From: an uncultured bacterium
GTDB taxonomy: Bacteria > Cyanobacteriota > Vampirovibrionia > Gastranaerophilales > Gastranaerophilaceae
Assembly: GCA_902780525.1 (NCBI GenBank)
Contig: CACZFL010000002.1
Span: 1 to 64,000 of the forward strand
DNA: 64,000 nucleotides
Direction of reading: 5' to 3'
Shown here: piece by piece, positions 1-7,233 of the stretch
Layout: each line of letters begins with the position of its first letter
Position numbering within the stretch: the first letter of the stretch is position 1
Translations under genes and position numbers: made by a program
Notes under the pieces: model-generated
The model's input: only the letters and a program-made list of their open reading frames with translations
Told to the model about the DNA's origin: nothing
Databases searched by the model: none

Positions 1-20
1 TTACTCTCCTTAAATATCGC

Positions 21-39
21 TTACATATATATAAAGTAT
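21..39 (-). repeat. 19-bp AT-rich element, copy 1, ahead of an off-edge gene
   Basis: This stretch is repeated at 446-464 with one mismatch. Read on the minus strand it is followed by AAGGAGAG at 11-4, a strong SD sequence, so a minus-strand gene very probably starts just beyond the left edge. The second copy sits in the equivalent place upstream of the small gene at 214-390. The two genes may therefore share promoter architecture or have arisen by tandem duplication. Confidence 0.5.
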
Positions 40-149
40 ATAAAAAATAAAAAATTGCCTTTTTTAGTCCAAATTGTTAAGAAATGTAAAATTAAATTTG
101 CTAAAACAGTAGAATCTTAACATGCCTAAACAAAAAAACATGTAAAGCA

Positions 150-187
150 AAAGAACATTCTTTGTCTTTCAACAAAGAATGTTCTTT
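150..187 (-). terminator. Rho-independent terminator of the small gene
   Basis: A perfect 16-bp stem (150-165 with 172-187) with a 6-base loop lies 26 bases past the stop codon of the small minus-strand gene. Reading on, the minus strand is T-rich, with a run of seven T about 10-15 bases beyond the stem. The long perfect stem is clear; the delayed T-run makes it less canonical. Confidence 0.65.
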
Positions 188-213
188 AACTCAAAAATTT
201 AACTATTCACAGA

Positions 214-390
214 TTACGTTGTCCAGATGCTTGCGTCTCTGTATCCTTTTGGATCGCCGGTTCCAGTAGCACTAAAATCAAGAGGTGAATTATCTATTTG
301 GTAATTATATGCTACATATCCTCCGGCAGTTCCAATGCCGTCTTCAATGTGTTTCTTATCTCCGCCGATTGCTGCTATGCTGTCACTCAT
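214..390 (-). CDS. Small protein of unknown function (58 aa)
   Basis: I do not recognise this protein. The start is set by a good SD (AAAGGAAG) about 7 bases before the ATG of MSDSIAAIGG; an upstream in-frame ATG would add 14 residues but has no SD. The product is short, acidic and Gly/Ser/Tyr-rich, with GG pairs near residues 9-10 and 23-24 and a C-terminus ending IWTT. It has no signal peptide or membrane segment. It is monocistronic, with its own terminator (150-187) and an upstream AT-rich element shared with a gene off the left edge. The gene structure is convincing; the function is unknown. Confidence 0.6.
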   Translation of the reverse strand: MSDSIAAIGGDKKHIEDGIGTAGGYVAYNYQIDNSPLDFSATGTGDPKGYRDASIWTT

Positions 391-445
391 ATTTATACTT
401 CCTTTCTTCTCTATTAATCTTCGTATAACCATGGTTCAACATGAT

Positions 446-464
446 TTACATATATACAAAGTAT
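446..464 (-). repeat. 19-bp AT-rich element, copy 2 (promoter region)
   Basis: Near-identical to 21-39 (18 of 19 bases). It lies 56 bases upstream of the chosen start of the 58-aa gene. On the minus strand it contains ATACTTT and TATATATG-like AT-rich sequence suitable for a promoter, but no unambiguous -35/-10 pair. Confidence 0.4.
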
Positions 465-577
465 TTCATTTCTATAAAATTGCTTTTTACAGGACAAAAG
501 TTTACAAAAGTTTACACAATAAATTCCGAACAGTTATGTTTATTGAAAATCGGCATTGTTCGTGGTATTATCCTAAT

Positions 578-843
578 GCCGTACTCCACGGGGAATTAGC
601 GGTTCTCTCGACTCGAACGCTTTATGCGAGGTGAAGAGCCTGCCATGAGGGGTATAGTGAAATAGCCTATGTTTATAGGGCTGTTAATAGCTTAGAATAT
701 AATGGCGTAAGATATCGAACCGTGTCAGGATGGAAACATAGCAGCACTAAGGTAATCCTTGCGGGTGTTATACTTCTAAGAAGTAGGTCAGATAAGCAAA
801 AACTGTTTTATTTTACTTCGATAGGCAGTGGTACGGCTTTTTT
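578..843 (+). ncRNA. ffs: Signal recognition particle RNA, large type with Alu-like domain
   Basis: The conserved SRP domain IV is at 722-747: GTG/CAC helix, symmetric TCAGG/AGCAG internal loop, ATG/CAT helix and GAAA tetraloop, flanked by ACC/GGT. A long helix 5 follows outward (about 692-707 with 761-780, one bulge). The ends pair (578-589 with 828-837), and a T-run at 838-843 gives the likely 3' end. A further hairpin at 601-640 fits an Alu-like 5' domain. The total of about 266 bases matches the Bacillus-type scRNA rather than the roughly 100-base 4.5S form. It acts with Ffh in co-translational membrane targeting. The exact 5' end is inferred from the closing helix. Confidence 0.88.
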
Positions 844-850
844 ATGCAAT

Positions 851-886
851 AAAAAGGCGGTTTAGGTATACCCAAACCGCTTTTTT
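851..886. terminator. Bidirectional rho-independent terminator
   Basis: The arms 857-866 and 871-880 pair with one mismatch around a TATA loop. T6 follows on the plus strand (881-886), and A5 precedes (851-855), giving T5 on the minus strand. It can stop both SRP RNA transcription and the acetyl-CoA synthetase gene whose stop codon lies 22 bases away. Confidence 0.85.
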
Positions 887-908
887 ATTTTATATTTACC
901 TTTACCTA

Positions 909-3074
909 TTAGTAAGAGCAAGCGCAAACGCCATCTTTGCAGTGGTAGCCGAGAGCTTCCTGAGCTTCTGACATACGAACTTTGATACGTCCGTCAACTG
1001 CAATACCTTCACCTGTTTTTTCAGAGATAAGCAATGGGTTGATGTCTAGTTCATCGATAAATTTGAAATCAGATACCAATTGAGATAATCTCAACAATGT
1101 TTCTTCAATTTGTTCCATTTGAGCAGGTGTAGTACCTCTTGCACCTTCAAGAAGCTTGTATGCTTTAACTGACTTAATCATGTCTTTAGCATCCATATCA
1201 GTTAAAGGAGCGATTCTGAATGTTACGTCTTTCATAACTTCAATGAACACACCGCCTAAACCGAACATCATCATAGGACCGTATTGAGGATCTGTTGCGA
1301 TACCGCAAACCATTTCTCTTGAACCTTTAACCATTTCTTGAATAATTACACCTTCTAAGCCCTCAAGAAGTCCTTTTTCTGTTAACTTAGCAATTAAGTC
1401 TTGGTATTCAGCTCTTAATTGTTCAGCAGACTGAATGTTAACTCTTACACCACCAACATCAGTTTTGTGAGAAGTTGTTTTTGAAGTCATCTTCATAACA
1501 ACCGGGTATCCGATAGAGTCAGCGATTGAAACTGCTTCATCTTCAGATTTAGCAAAACCTGATTTACAAACCCTGATTCCGTATGCATCTAATACATCGA
1601 TAGATTCACGAGTTGTAAGTTGGTCACGACCTTCATTGATTGATTTTGCAATGATTTCCTGAGCCTTCTTATAATCAACGTCATATTTCATGATTGTTCC
1701 TTCAGGTCTTTCAATCCATTTTCTCTGTTGATTTAATCTGTTGAATCCATCTGCAGCTTCTTCTGCGTACATAAAGAATGGCATGTTAACATCCATATCA
1801 GAAAGTGCTGTGAAGAATTCTGACTTAGTCATGAATACACCAATAACAGGTTTGTGAGGATATTGAGCCTTGATTTCCATAACGGCTTTAGCAACATCTA
1901 TATCTTTCAAACCTAAGAACGGTAAGTAGATAACCATAATCATATCAACGTTTTCATCAGCAATAACTGTTTCTAATGTTTGCTTGTAGTGTTCAATAGG
2001 AGCTGATGCAATCATATCAATCGGGTTTTTAACTGATGCTGCAGAAGGTAAGAAGCTTCTGAGTTTTTCTTTTGTTTCATCAGAAATCTTAGCCATTTGC
2101 ATACCATATTCGCAAACTGCGTCAGTTGCCATGATACCGGGGCCGCCTGAGTTAGTAATAATTGCAACTCTGTCACCATTCGGAATTGGGCAGTTTGCAA
2201 AAACTTTAGCTGTTGCAAATAAATTTTTCAAAGAGTATTCTCTGATTACACCTGATTGACCTAATAATGCATTTGCTGCTTTATCTGCACCAGCAAGTGA
2301 ACCTGTGTGAGAAGATGCTGCTGAAGCACCTGCTGCAGAACGACCAGCCTTAAGAGCTAAGATTGGTTTTTTCTTAGAGATTCTTGAAGCTAACTTACGG
2401 AAGTTTGCTGGGTTTTGGATTGATTCCATATAAAGTAAAATCTGTTCAACGTCAGCATCATTTTCCCAGTATTCAAGAGCTGTTTCAGCGTTTACATCAG
2501 CCTGGTTACCAATTGAAATAAACTGAGCAAAACCTAAGTTAAGGTCTTTAAGGATGTTAAGAATACCACCGCCTAAAGCACCTGACTGAGAAACGAAACC
2601 AATGTGTCCTCTTTCAGGAAGGCTTTCTGCGAAGCAGCCGTCCATAGAGATTTCAGGAAGAGTGTTTACAACACCTAAGCAGTTAGGACCAACACATCTC
2701 ATACCATATTCCTGAACTTTTGAAAGTAATGCTTTTTCTAGTTCAGCACCTTCTTTACCTGTTTCTTTAAATCCCGCTGTAATAACACAAAGACCTTTGA
2801 TACCCTTTTGGTGGCATTGGTCGATTGTATCTAAAACAAATTTAGCATTTACAACGATAATAGCTAAATCAATTTCGCCCGGAACTTCAAGTACGGAAGT
2901 GTAAGCTTGTAAGCCTTCAATAATTCCGCCCTTTGGGTTAATCGGGTAAATATTTCCCTTGAATTTGTACTCTTGTAATCTTTTCATAATGTCAGAGCCG
3001 ATAGTGTGTTCTTTTGTAGAAGCACCGACAACTGCAATGGATTTTGGTTTCATGATTTTGTCTAAATTGCTCAT
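909..3074 (-). CDS. Acetyl-CoA synthetase (ADP-forming), fused alpha and beta subunits
   Basis: Converts acyl-CoA plus ADP and phosphate to acid, CoA and ATP, conserving energy during fermentation. The 721-aa product has the full fused layout. A CoA-binding Rossmann domain comes first (VGAS near 16, GPNCLG near 129), then succinyl-CoA-ligase-like domains (VSQSGALGG near 161), and then a C-terminal ATP-grasp domain from about residue 490 (YPVVMK, GGVRV, DINPLL). The phosphorylated histidine is probably His256 in SSHTGSLAG. The SD AAAGGATG supports the start. The last ten residues form an unusual Cys-rich tail (CKDGVCACSY). The family is certain; acetate is the likeliest product but other acyl groups are possible. 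Confidence 0.93.
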   Translation of the reverse strand: MSNLDKIMKPKSIAVVGASTKEHTIGSDIMKRLQEYKFKGNIYPINPKGGIIEGLQAYTSVLEVPGEIDLAIIVVNAKFVLDTIDQCHQKGIKGLCVITAGFKETGKEGAELEKALLSKVQEYGMRCVGPNCLGVVNTLPEISMDGCFAESLPERGHIGFVSQSGALGGGILNILKDLNLGFAQFISIGNQADVNAETALEYWENDADVEQILLYMESIQNPANFRKLASRISKKKPILALKAGRSAAGASAASSHTGSLAGADKAANALLGQSGVIREYSLKNLFATAKVFANCPIPNGDRVAIITNSGGPGIMATDAVCEYGMQMAKISDETKEKLRSFLPSAASVKNPIDMIASAPIEHYKQTLETVIADENVDMIMVIYLPFLGLKDIDVAKAVMEIKAQYPHKPVIGVFMTKSEFFTALSDMDVNMPFFMYAEEAADGFNRLNQQRKWIERPEGTIMKYDVDYKKAQEIIAKSINEGRDQLTTRESIDVLDAYGIRVCKSGFAKSEDEAVSIADSIGYPVVMKMTSKTTSHKTDVGGVRVNIQSAEQLRAEYQDLIAKLTEKGLLEGLEGVIIQEMVKGSREMVCGIATDPQYGPMMMFGLGGVFIEVMKDVTFRIAPLTDMDAKDMIKSVKAYKLLEGARGTTPAQMEQIEETLLRLSQLVSDFKFIDELDINPLLISEKTGEGIAVDGRIKVRMSEAQEALGYHCKDGVCACSY

Positions 3075-3109
3075 TTTCTCATCCTTTCTTTTGTAAAATA
3101 AATTTTTAT

Positions 3110-3595
3110 TTAAATTTCATCTAATATTTGTTCAAATTTTTCCGACCATTTTGGATTTATATAATACAAAATATCATTCACGATAAACAGCGGATAAAGA
3201 GCTGCTAAGCCCGCAAAACTTTTTATGTCTTCTTTTATTTGCCGTTTTTTATTATTTTCCCACTCTTTTTGTTCTTTGTCATATAAAACTTTTTCATACA
3301 TATCTAAAGCATCTTGTGCCGCACTGATATATTTGGATGCTTTTGATGTAATCGGTACATTTACCTGTGCAATGCCGTCCTTGTTATTTTCAAACGGATA
3401 AAAACTATCGCATGTCATTTTTACATTATTATTACCGTAATCTTGCTCTAAATATAGATTCCAGTCTTTTGGCCGGATTAATTTCTCCAGCTCTGCAGAA
3501 GTTTTTGCAATATTTTGTTTCGGCTTGTTACTATATTTCCCTAAAACAACAAGTTTACCTTGAAAGTTGGTTATATCTGCCCGTTCGGTCTTCAT
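3110..3595 (-). CDS. F-x-G-motif protein of unknown function (161 aa)
   Basis: No known family recognised. The N-terminus carries NFQG at residues 10-13, the motif shared by nine proteins in this window; here it continues KLVVLG. The next gene downstream in coordinates has GFNGKLVIE at the same place, so the two are probably divergent paralogs. The middle is hydrophilic, with helical, Lys/Glu-rich sequence near 95-125. A mildly hydrophobic stretch (FAGLAALYPLFIV) follows near 126-138. The start is supported by SD CAGGAG. It is probably co-transcribed with the 117-aa gene that precedes it on the minus strand (19-base gap). Confidence 0.7.
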   Translation of the reverse strand: MKTERADITNFQGKLVVLGKYSNKPKQNIAKTSAELEKLIRPKDWNLYLEQDYGNNNVKMTCDSFYPFENNKDGIAQVNVPITSKASKYISAAQDALDMYEKVLYDKEQKEWENNKKRQIKEDIKSFAGLAALYPLFIVNDILYYINPKWSEKFEQILDEI

Positions 3596-3614
3596 TGATT
3601 ATCTCCTGAAAAAT

Positions 3615-3968
3615 TTATTTTTTTAAGGCTATTTTTGAAATATAATTTTCAAACATTTCTATAGCATCTTTTGCCGCATCAACAATGGAAGCTGCCATAA
3701 TACTGGATTGTATTTTCACTGTGTATTCTTTTACAGCTTTAGCTTTTTTCAGCGATTTATTTGCTGCGATATTATAAAAATCAGGATTTTGCTTATTTTT
3801 GAACATGAACAAATCGTACGGCTTATCCTTCATAATCGACGCAATTTCATCAAATTTTGAATCAAGCTTATTTAAAGCAATAACCTCATTAATTTTGGAT
3901 TTTGAATCCTTCTCTATAACAAGCTTTCCGTTAAAACCCATTTGTTGTGTAATCGGCTGGATATACAT
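3615..3968 (-). CDS. F-x-G-motif protein of unknown function (117 aa)
   Basis: Function unknown. It has GFNG at residues 11-14 followed by KLVIE, matching the 161-aa neighbour (NFQGKLVVL). Both also end in a helical region with a similar pattern (here AAKDAIEMFENYI, there AQDALDMYEKVL), which supports common ancestry. No signal peptide or transmembrane segment is visible. A strong promoter (TTTACA, 17 bases, GATAAT) lies about 55 bases upstream and an SD (AAAAGGA) precedes the ATG. It is likely first in a two-gene operon with the 161-aa gene. Confidence 0.7.
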   Translation of the reverse strand: MYIQPITQQMGFNGKLVIEKDSKSKINEVIALNKLDSKFDEIASIMKDKPYDLFMFKNKQNPDFYNIAANKSLKKAKAVKEYTVKIQSSIMAASIVDAAKDAIEMFENYISKIALKK

Positions 3969-4021
3969 GCTTTGTCCTTTTCTTTTAAGAAGCGGTAAAC
4001 ACTCTCTTTACGCCTGCCAAT

Positions 4022-4050
4022 ATTATCTTACAGACAGGGGTAAATGTAAA
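4022..4050 (-). promoter_or_regulatory. Sigma-70-type promoter for the two F-x-G genes
   Basis: On the minus strand, TTTACA (4050-4045) and GATAAT (4027-4022) are separated by exactly 17 bases, predicting a start near 4015 and a leader of about 47 bases that contains the SD. Confidence 0.6.
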
Positions 4051-4148
4051 GGGGCTAAAGAGCGTTTTTTAGGACCGAACTATTTTATTATATTTACCCC
4101 TAAAAAAACCCCTCTTTAGAAAATTAAATAAAAATAACTAAAGAGGGG
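4037..4148. promoter_or_regulatory. Set of mutually exclusive inverted repeats upstream of rdgB
   Basis: The 11-bp pair 4109-4119/4138-4148 (CCCCTCTTTAG with its complement) competes with a longer pairing of 4055-4073 with 4099-4119 (CTAAAGAG and TTTTTTAGG matched to their complements). A third pair, 4037-4045/4092-4100, is compatible with the first. On the plus strand the 4138-4148 arm overlaps the GGGGAGG SD of a 19-codon ORF. On the minus strand the first hairpin is followed by T7 and could act as an intrinsic terminator. Which strand is transcribed here is not settled. Confidence 0.45.
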
Positions 4149-4159
4149 AGGATTGAGCG

Positions 4160-4219
4160 ATGAGGATTCTTTATTATGATAAACTTGTATCAGCAAACAA
4201 ACATTGGACTTTGTGTTAA
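4160..4219 (+). CDS. Possible leader peptide (19 aa) ahead of rdgB
   Basis: A short ORF starting MRILYYDKL and ending WTLC has a strong SD (GGGGAGG, about 9 bases before the ATG) and ends 35 bases before rdgB. Its SD is part of the right arm of the hairpin at 4109-4148, so translation could be switched by RNA folding. It may be a regulatory leader or chance; no homolog is known to me. Confidence 0.3.
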   Translation: MRILYYDKLVSANKHWTLC

Positions 4220-4254
4220 AATGGAATAAATAAAAAGGAGTAAGCTTAAGGATT

Positions 4255-4833
4255 ATGAAAATAGTTTTGGCATCATCAAACAAACACAAAGTTCAGGAGA
4301 TTAACGATATAGTAAAATCTTTGGGATTAGATATTGAATTTATACTTCCGCCCGGAGATTTTGATCCCGTTGAAGACGGCAAAAATTTTGAAGAAAATTC
4401 GTATATAAAAGCTTATGAAGCCTGGAAACTTTCAAAAACATGGGTTCTTGCAGATGATTCAGGGCTTTGTATAGACGCACTTGGCGGAAAACCCGGAATA
4501 TATTCAGCACGTTATGCAGAAACACCGGCCTTGAGAATTGAAAGAGTGCTGAAAGAACTTGACGGTATTAATAACAGAGATGCACATTTTACTTGCTCTA
4601 TGACACTAATGAACCCGCAAGGGGAAGTTGAACACAAGTATCAGGGGATTTGTGAAGGTTCAATTATTACAGAAGCAAGAGGAATAAACGGTTTCGGATA
4701 TGATCCTATTTTTCTTGTGAAAGGTGATACAAGAACAATGGCAGAATTGTCAGAAGAAGAAAAGAATCAGATTTCTCATCGCTCGGTTGCGCTAAGACAT
4801 ATCCTTGAATATTTGCAAAAAATAACCAAGTAA
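4255..4833 (+). CDS. rdgB: XTP/dITP diphosphatase (HAM1/RdgB family)
   Basis: Hydrolyses non-canonical purine triphosphates (dITP, XTP) to monophosphates, keeping deaminated bases out of DNA and RNA. The 192-aa length is typical. Family motifs are intact: SSNKHKVQEI at 7-16, the FEENSYIKA helix near 45, the catalytic LADDSGL near 66, GIYSARYA near 80, the substrate-binding GFGYDPIF near 146 and SHRSVALRH near 174. A weak SD (AAGG) precedes the ATG, with a stronger AAGGAG farther upstream. It is monocistronic and convergent with the secreted-protein gene; its leader contains the structured region at 4037-4148. Confidence 0.95.
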   Translation: MKIVLASSNKHKVQEINDIVKSLGLDIEFILPPGDFDPVEDGKNFEENSYIKAYEAWKLSKTWVLADDSGLCIDALGGKPGIYSARYAETPALRIERVLKELDGINNRDAHFTCSMTLMNPQGEVEHKYQGICEGSIITEARGINGFGYDPIFLVKGDTRTMAELSEEEKNQISHRSVALRHILEYLQKITK

Positions 4834-4872
4834 CGCCGTCGGATAAATTTTTGCCCTTTAGGTGTTTACCTC

Positions 4873-5304
4873 TTAATGAAGCTCGCTGGGTTGATATTTA
4901 CTAAAGTTTTCAATCAAACCGCCAACAGGATACATGTTTGTAGTAGGCATCTGCATTTCCTGTGGGTTCATTCTTTCCTGTTCCATTGCTTCAATTCTTG
5001 CATTATAATCACTGTTTTTTTGATATTGTTTTACTTTCAAATCCTGATAACAAGAAATCTTTTCACTATTGCCTTCTACTGCACGGCATTTTTCTATGCC
5101 TTTATCAAATTCAACTCTTCTTTTATGCCAATAGCCCACTACGTCATTGAACTTTGCCAGACCCTTCGGCTCCTTTACATCAACGTATGCAACTGGTGCA
5201 AAATCCTTCCATTGCGGTTCATCAAAACCTTCAAGCGAGATATTCTCATTTGCGCATACCAACAACGGCAGTGACAACATTAATAAAACAATAATCTTTT
5301 TCAT
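4873..5304 (-). CDS. Predicted secreted protein of unknown function (143 aa)
   Basis: The first 19 residues form a Sec signal peptide (KK, then a Leu/Val-rich core, probable cleavage after VCA). The cysteine in LLVCA is not a good lipobox because Val precedes it. The mature part is hydrophilic, with two further cysteines near 78 and 89 (KCRAVE, SCYQDL) that could form a disulfide, and a Met/Gln/Pro-rich C-terminal third. SD AAAGGA supports the start. It has no recognised domain and is likely periplasmic or extracellular. Confidence 0.75.
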   Translation of the reverse strand: MKKIIVLLMLSLPLLVCANENISLEGFDEPQWKDFAPVAYVDVKEPKGLAKFNDVVGYWHKRRVEFDKGIEKCRAVEGNSEKISCYQDLKVKQYQKNSDYNARIEAMEQERMNPQEMQMPTTNMYPVGGLIENFSKYQPSELH

Positions 5305-5345
5305 ATTAAAATCCTTTTTTGCATTATAACATTTTTTAACAAATA

Positions 5346-5374
5346 TTGTCTAGAATGGTAAGATTCATGATAAT
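5346..5374 (+). promoter_or_regulatory. Promoter of the MarR-type gene, near-leaderless
   Basis: TTGTCT and GATAAT are spaced 17 bases apart, and the ATG follows nine bases after the -10 box. There is no SD, so the predicted transcript starts at or within a few bases of the start codon. Confidence 0.5.
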
Positions 5375-5383
5375 ATAAAAAAT

Positions 5384-5827
5384 ATGGAATACCAAATTAA
5401 CGAAAAAGTAAAATATCTGAACAGCATGTTGTGTGAAATTGATAATATGTATCAGACAATATTAATGAAAAAAAGCTTATCTGACAGTGAATATGTTGTT
5501 CTTTTTTCAATATTAGAGCTTGGCGAAGGGTGTTTGCAAAAGGATATTGTAAATAACAGTTATATTAATAAAAAAACAACAAATTCAACAATAAAAAAAC
5601 TCGAAAAAAACGGACTGATAATATTAAAAGCAGGTAAGTATCCTAACATGCATATATATTTAACGGATTCGGGAAAAGAGTTTGTAAAAACTCACATTGT
5701 ACCTATTGTAAATATGCAGACAAATGTAATGAGCAGCGTCCCTGATTCGGATTATGAAGTTCTGGTTAAATTACATTCCAAGTATATGCAAATTTTTAAA
5801 AATGAAATAGAAAAACTTCCAATATAA
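5384..5827 (+). CDS. MarR-family transcriptional regulator
   Basis: A 147-aa winged-helix regulator. The pattern is MarR-like: an N-terminal dimerisation helix, LSDSEYVVLFSILELGEGCLQKDIV (helices 2-3, 33-56), a recognition helix around KKTTNSTIKKLEKNGLI (66-82), and a wing ending in IYLTDSGKEFV (94-104), then C-terminal helices. Such proteins repress neighbouring genes and respond to small ligands. No divergent target is obvious: the upstream neighbour is the secreted-protein gene transcribed away from it, and tRNA-Gly follows two bases after the stop. There is no SD; the promoter position suggests leaderless translation. Confidence 0.88.
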   Translation: MEYQINEKVKYLNSMLCEIDNMYQTILMKKSLSDSEYVVLFSILELGEGCLQKDIVNNSYINKKTTNSTIKKLEKNGLIILKAGKYPNMHIYLTDSGKEFVKTHIVPIVNMQTNVMSSVPDSDYEVLVKLHSKYMQIFKNEIEKLPI

Positions 5828-5828
5828 T

Positions 5829-5900
5829 GCGGACGTAATTCAGTGGTAGAATGCAACCTTCCCAAGGTTGACGTCGCCGGTTCGAGCCCGGTCGTCCGCT
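5829..5900 (+). tRNA. tRNA-Gly (anticodon CCC)
   Basis: A full cloverleaf: acceptor GCGGACG/CGTCCGC with discriminator T, D-arm with AGTGGTAGA, anticodon stem CAACC/GGTTG with loop TTCCCAA (anticodon CCC), and T-arm GCCGG-TTCGAGC-CCGGT. CCA is not encoded. It begins two bases after the MarR-type stop codon. The last 16 bases of the gene plus 38 downstream bases are duplicated at 6058-6111. Confidence 0.95.
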
Positions 5901-5938
5901 TTTTATTTTGGAAAGTAGTATGAATCCGGGCGAGAACC
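5885..5938 (+). repeat. 54-bp direct repeat, copy 1 (tRNA-Gly 3' end plus flank)
   Basis: Begins inside the tRNA T-arm and covers the acceptor 3' strand, the following T-rich stretch and 28 more bases. It is identical to 6058-6111 except for one base. A repeat that starts in a tRNA 3' end is typical of integrase attachment sites or of a local duplication. Confidence 0.85.
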
Positions 5939-6057
5939 ACCAAACAGAGTTTGGTCAGGTTCGAACGCGAGTGAGCAGAGTGCGGAGGATTTTTGCAAAA
6001 AAATGTAAGTTCTTTGAAGCAAAATCCGAAGACACGATTTTTGCGAACGAACAAGAC
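5939..6057. other. Non-coding segment between tRNA-end repeats
   Basis: This 119-base segment lies between the two 54-bp repeats and encodes no credible protein; translations across it are read-through of tRNA sequence. It contains inverted pairs (AAACAGAGTTT near 5942; GGATTTTTGC near 5987 with GCAAAATCC near 6019). Two 15-mers (5962-5976 and 6043-6057) recur, on the opposite strand and in the same order, in the non-coding region at 37837-38018. Confidence 0.5.
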
Positions 6058-6111
6058 AGCCCGGTCGTCCGCTTTTTATTTTGGAAAGTAGTATGAATAC
6101 GGGCGAGAACC
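6058..6111 (+). repeat. 54-bp direct repeat, copy 2 (partial tRNA-Gly 3' end)
   Basis: Carries the last 16 bases of tRNA-Gly and the same downstream flank as 5885-5938 with a single mismatch. No complete tRNA is present here, so this copy is a truncated tRNA remnant. Confidence 0.85.
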
Positions 6112-6137
6112 GGCTAACTGGTTTTATTGATTTATCT

Positions 6138-7196
6138 CTACTCTTTATTAATAAACATACAGTCACCGTAACTGTAAAAACGGTATTTTTCTTTTATAGC
6201 TTCTTCATACGCCTTGAATATAAAATCTTTTCCTGCGAGTGCGCTCACAAGCATCAACAATGTTGATTTTGGCAAATGGAAGTTTGTAATCAATTTATCT
6301 ATAACCTTAAACTCATACGGTGGATAAATAAACAGTTCTGATGCGCTTTTGCAAGCCTTAATGCACCCAAATTGTTTATAAGCGGTTTCAAGAGTCCTGA
6401 CGGTTGTAGTCCCGACTGCAACAATCTTTTTTCCGTCAGCCTTTGCTCTGTTGATTAAATCAGCTGTTTCCGGTGAGATTTCAAAACTCTCGGAATCCAT
6501 TTTGTGGTCTAATACATTTTCGCATTTTACGGGTCTGAAAGTTCCTATTCCCACGTTTAGTGTTACGTAACCGATTTGGACTCCTTTATCTGCAAGTTTT
6601 TTCAGGATATCCTGCGTAAAATGTAAGCCTGCTGTCGGAGCTGCAACAGAACCTTCATCTTTTGCATAAACCGTCTGATACCTTTCAAAGTCAAGCTTTT
6701 TCAGTTCATCACTTGTCATTTTACGTTCGATGTAAGGAGGGAGCGGGATATTGCCGACTCTGTGCAAAATATCCAAAATATCACCCTCGTATATCATTCT
6801 GACAAGCCATTTTCCGTCATCAGGAAGAGGCTTAATTACTTCAACAGACAACTCTTCGGCTATCTTAACAACAGTACCCCCTTTTACTCTTTTGGAAGGT
6901 TTTATTAAAACCTGCCATTCATTGTTTACCCCTTCTTTTAATAAAAATACCTCAATTTTTGCGCCGGTATCTTTATGTCCGTAAAGCCTTGCCGGAATAA
7001 CTTTGGTATTATTAAGAATAAGTACGTGTCTGTCGTCAAGCAAATCTACGATATCGTAAAAATGCTTATGTTGAATGGTGTTATTCCCGTTTGCCCCAAC
7101 CCCAAGAACCATCATACGCGAATTTTCCCGTTTTTCAGCGGGGGTCTGTGCAATCAGTTCTTCCGGCAATGTGTAATCAAATTCTGTAACTAACAT
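6138..7196 (-). CDS. queA: S-adenosylmethionine:tRNA ribosyltransferase-isomerase
   Basis: Transfers the ribosyl moiety of SAM to preQ1 at the wobble position of tRNAs with GUN anticodons, forming epoxyqueuosine. The 352 aa match the family length. It starts with FDYTLPEELIAQ and contains HVLILNNTKVIPARL near 54, the AAPTAGLHFT motif near 184, the GTFRPV segment near 218, VGTTTVRTLE near 268 and NFHLPKSTLLMLV near 312, all diagnostic. The gene is convergent with the tRNA region and separated by 37 bases from the F-x-G genes upstream on the same strand. Confidence 0.96.
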   Translation of the reverse strand: MLVTEFDYTLPEELIAQTPAEKRENSRMMVLGVGANGNNTIQHKHFYDIVDLLDDRHVLILNNTKVIPARLYGHKDTGAKIEVFLLKEGVNNEWQVLIKPSKRVKGGTVVKIAEELSVEVIKPLPDDGKWLVRMIYEGDILDILHRVGNIPLPPYIERKMTSDELKKLDFERYQTVYAKDEGSVAAPTAGLHFTQDILKKLADKGVQIGYVTLNVGIGTFRPVKCENVLDHKMDSESFEISPETADLINRAKADGKKIVAVGTTTVRTLETAYKQFGCIKACKSASELFIYPPYEFKVIDKLITNFHLPKSTLLMLVSALAGKDFIFKAYEEAIKEKYRFYSYGDCMFINKE

Positions 7197-7233
7197 AATA
7201 ATTTTATTATATTACAAACAAATTGATTACTAA

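Noticed and set aside
335-634. A 99-codon plus-strand reading frame over the start of the window
   Set aside because: It runs through the antisense of the 58-aa gene and into the SRP RNA 5' domain, and has no SD or recognisable sequence.
5752-6166. Minus-strand reading frames across tRNA-Gly containing GLEPATSTLGRL-type sequence
   Set aside because: This peptide is the translation of tRNA-Gly on the wrong strand, a frequent misannotation; the frames cover the tRNA and its duplicated end.
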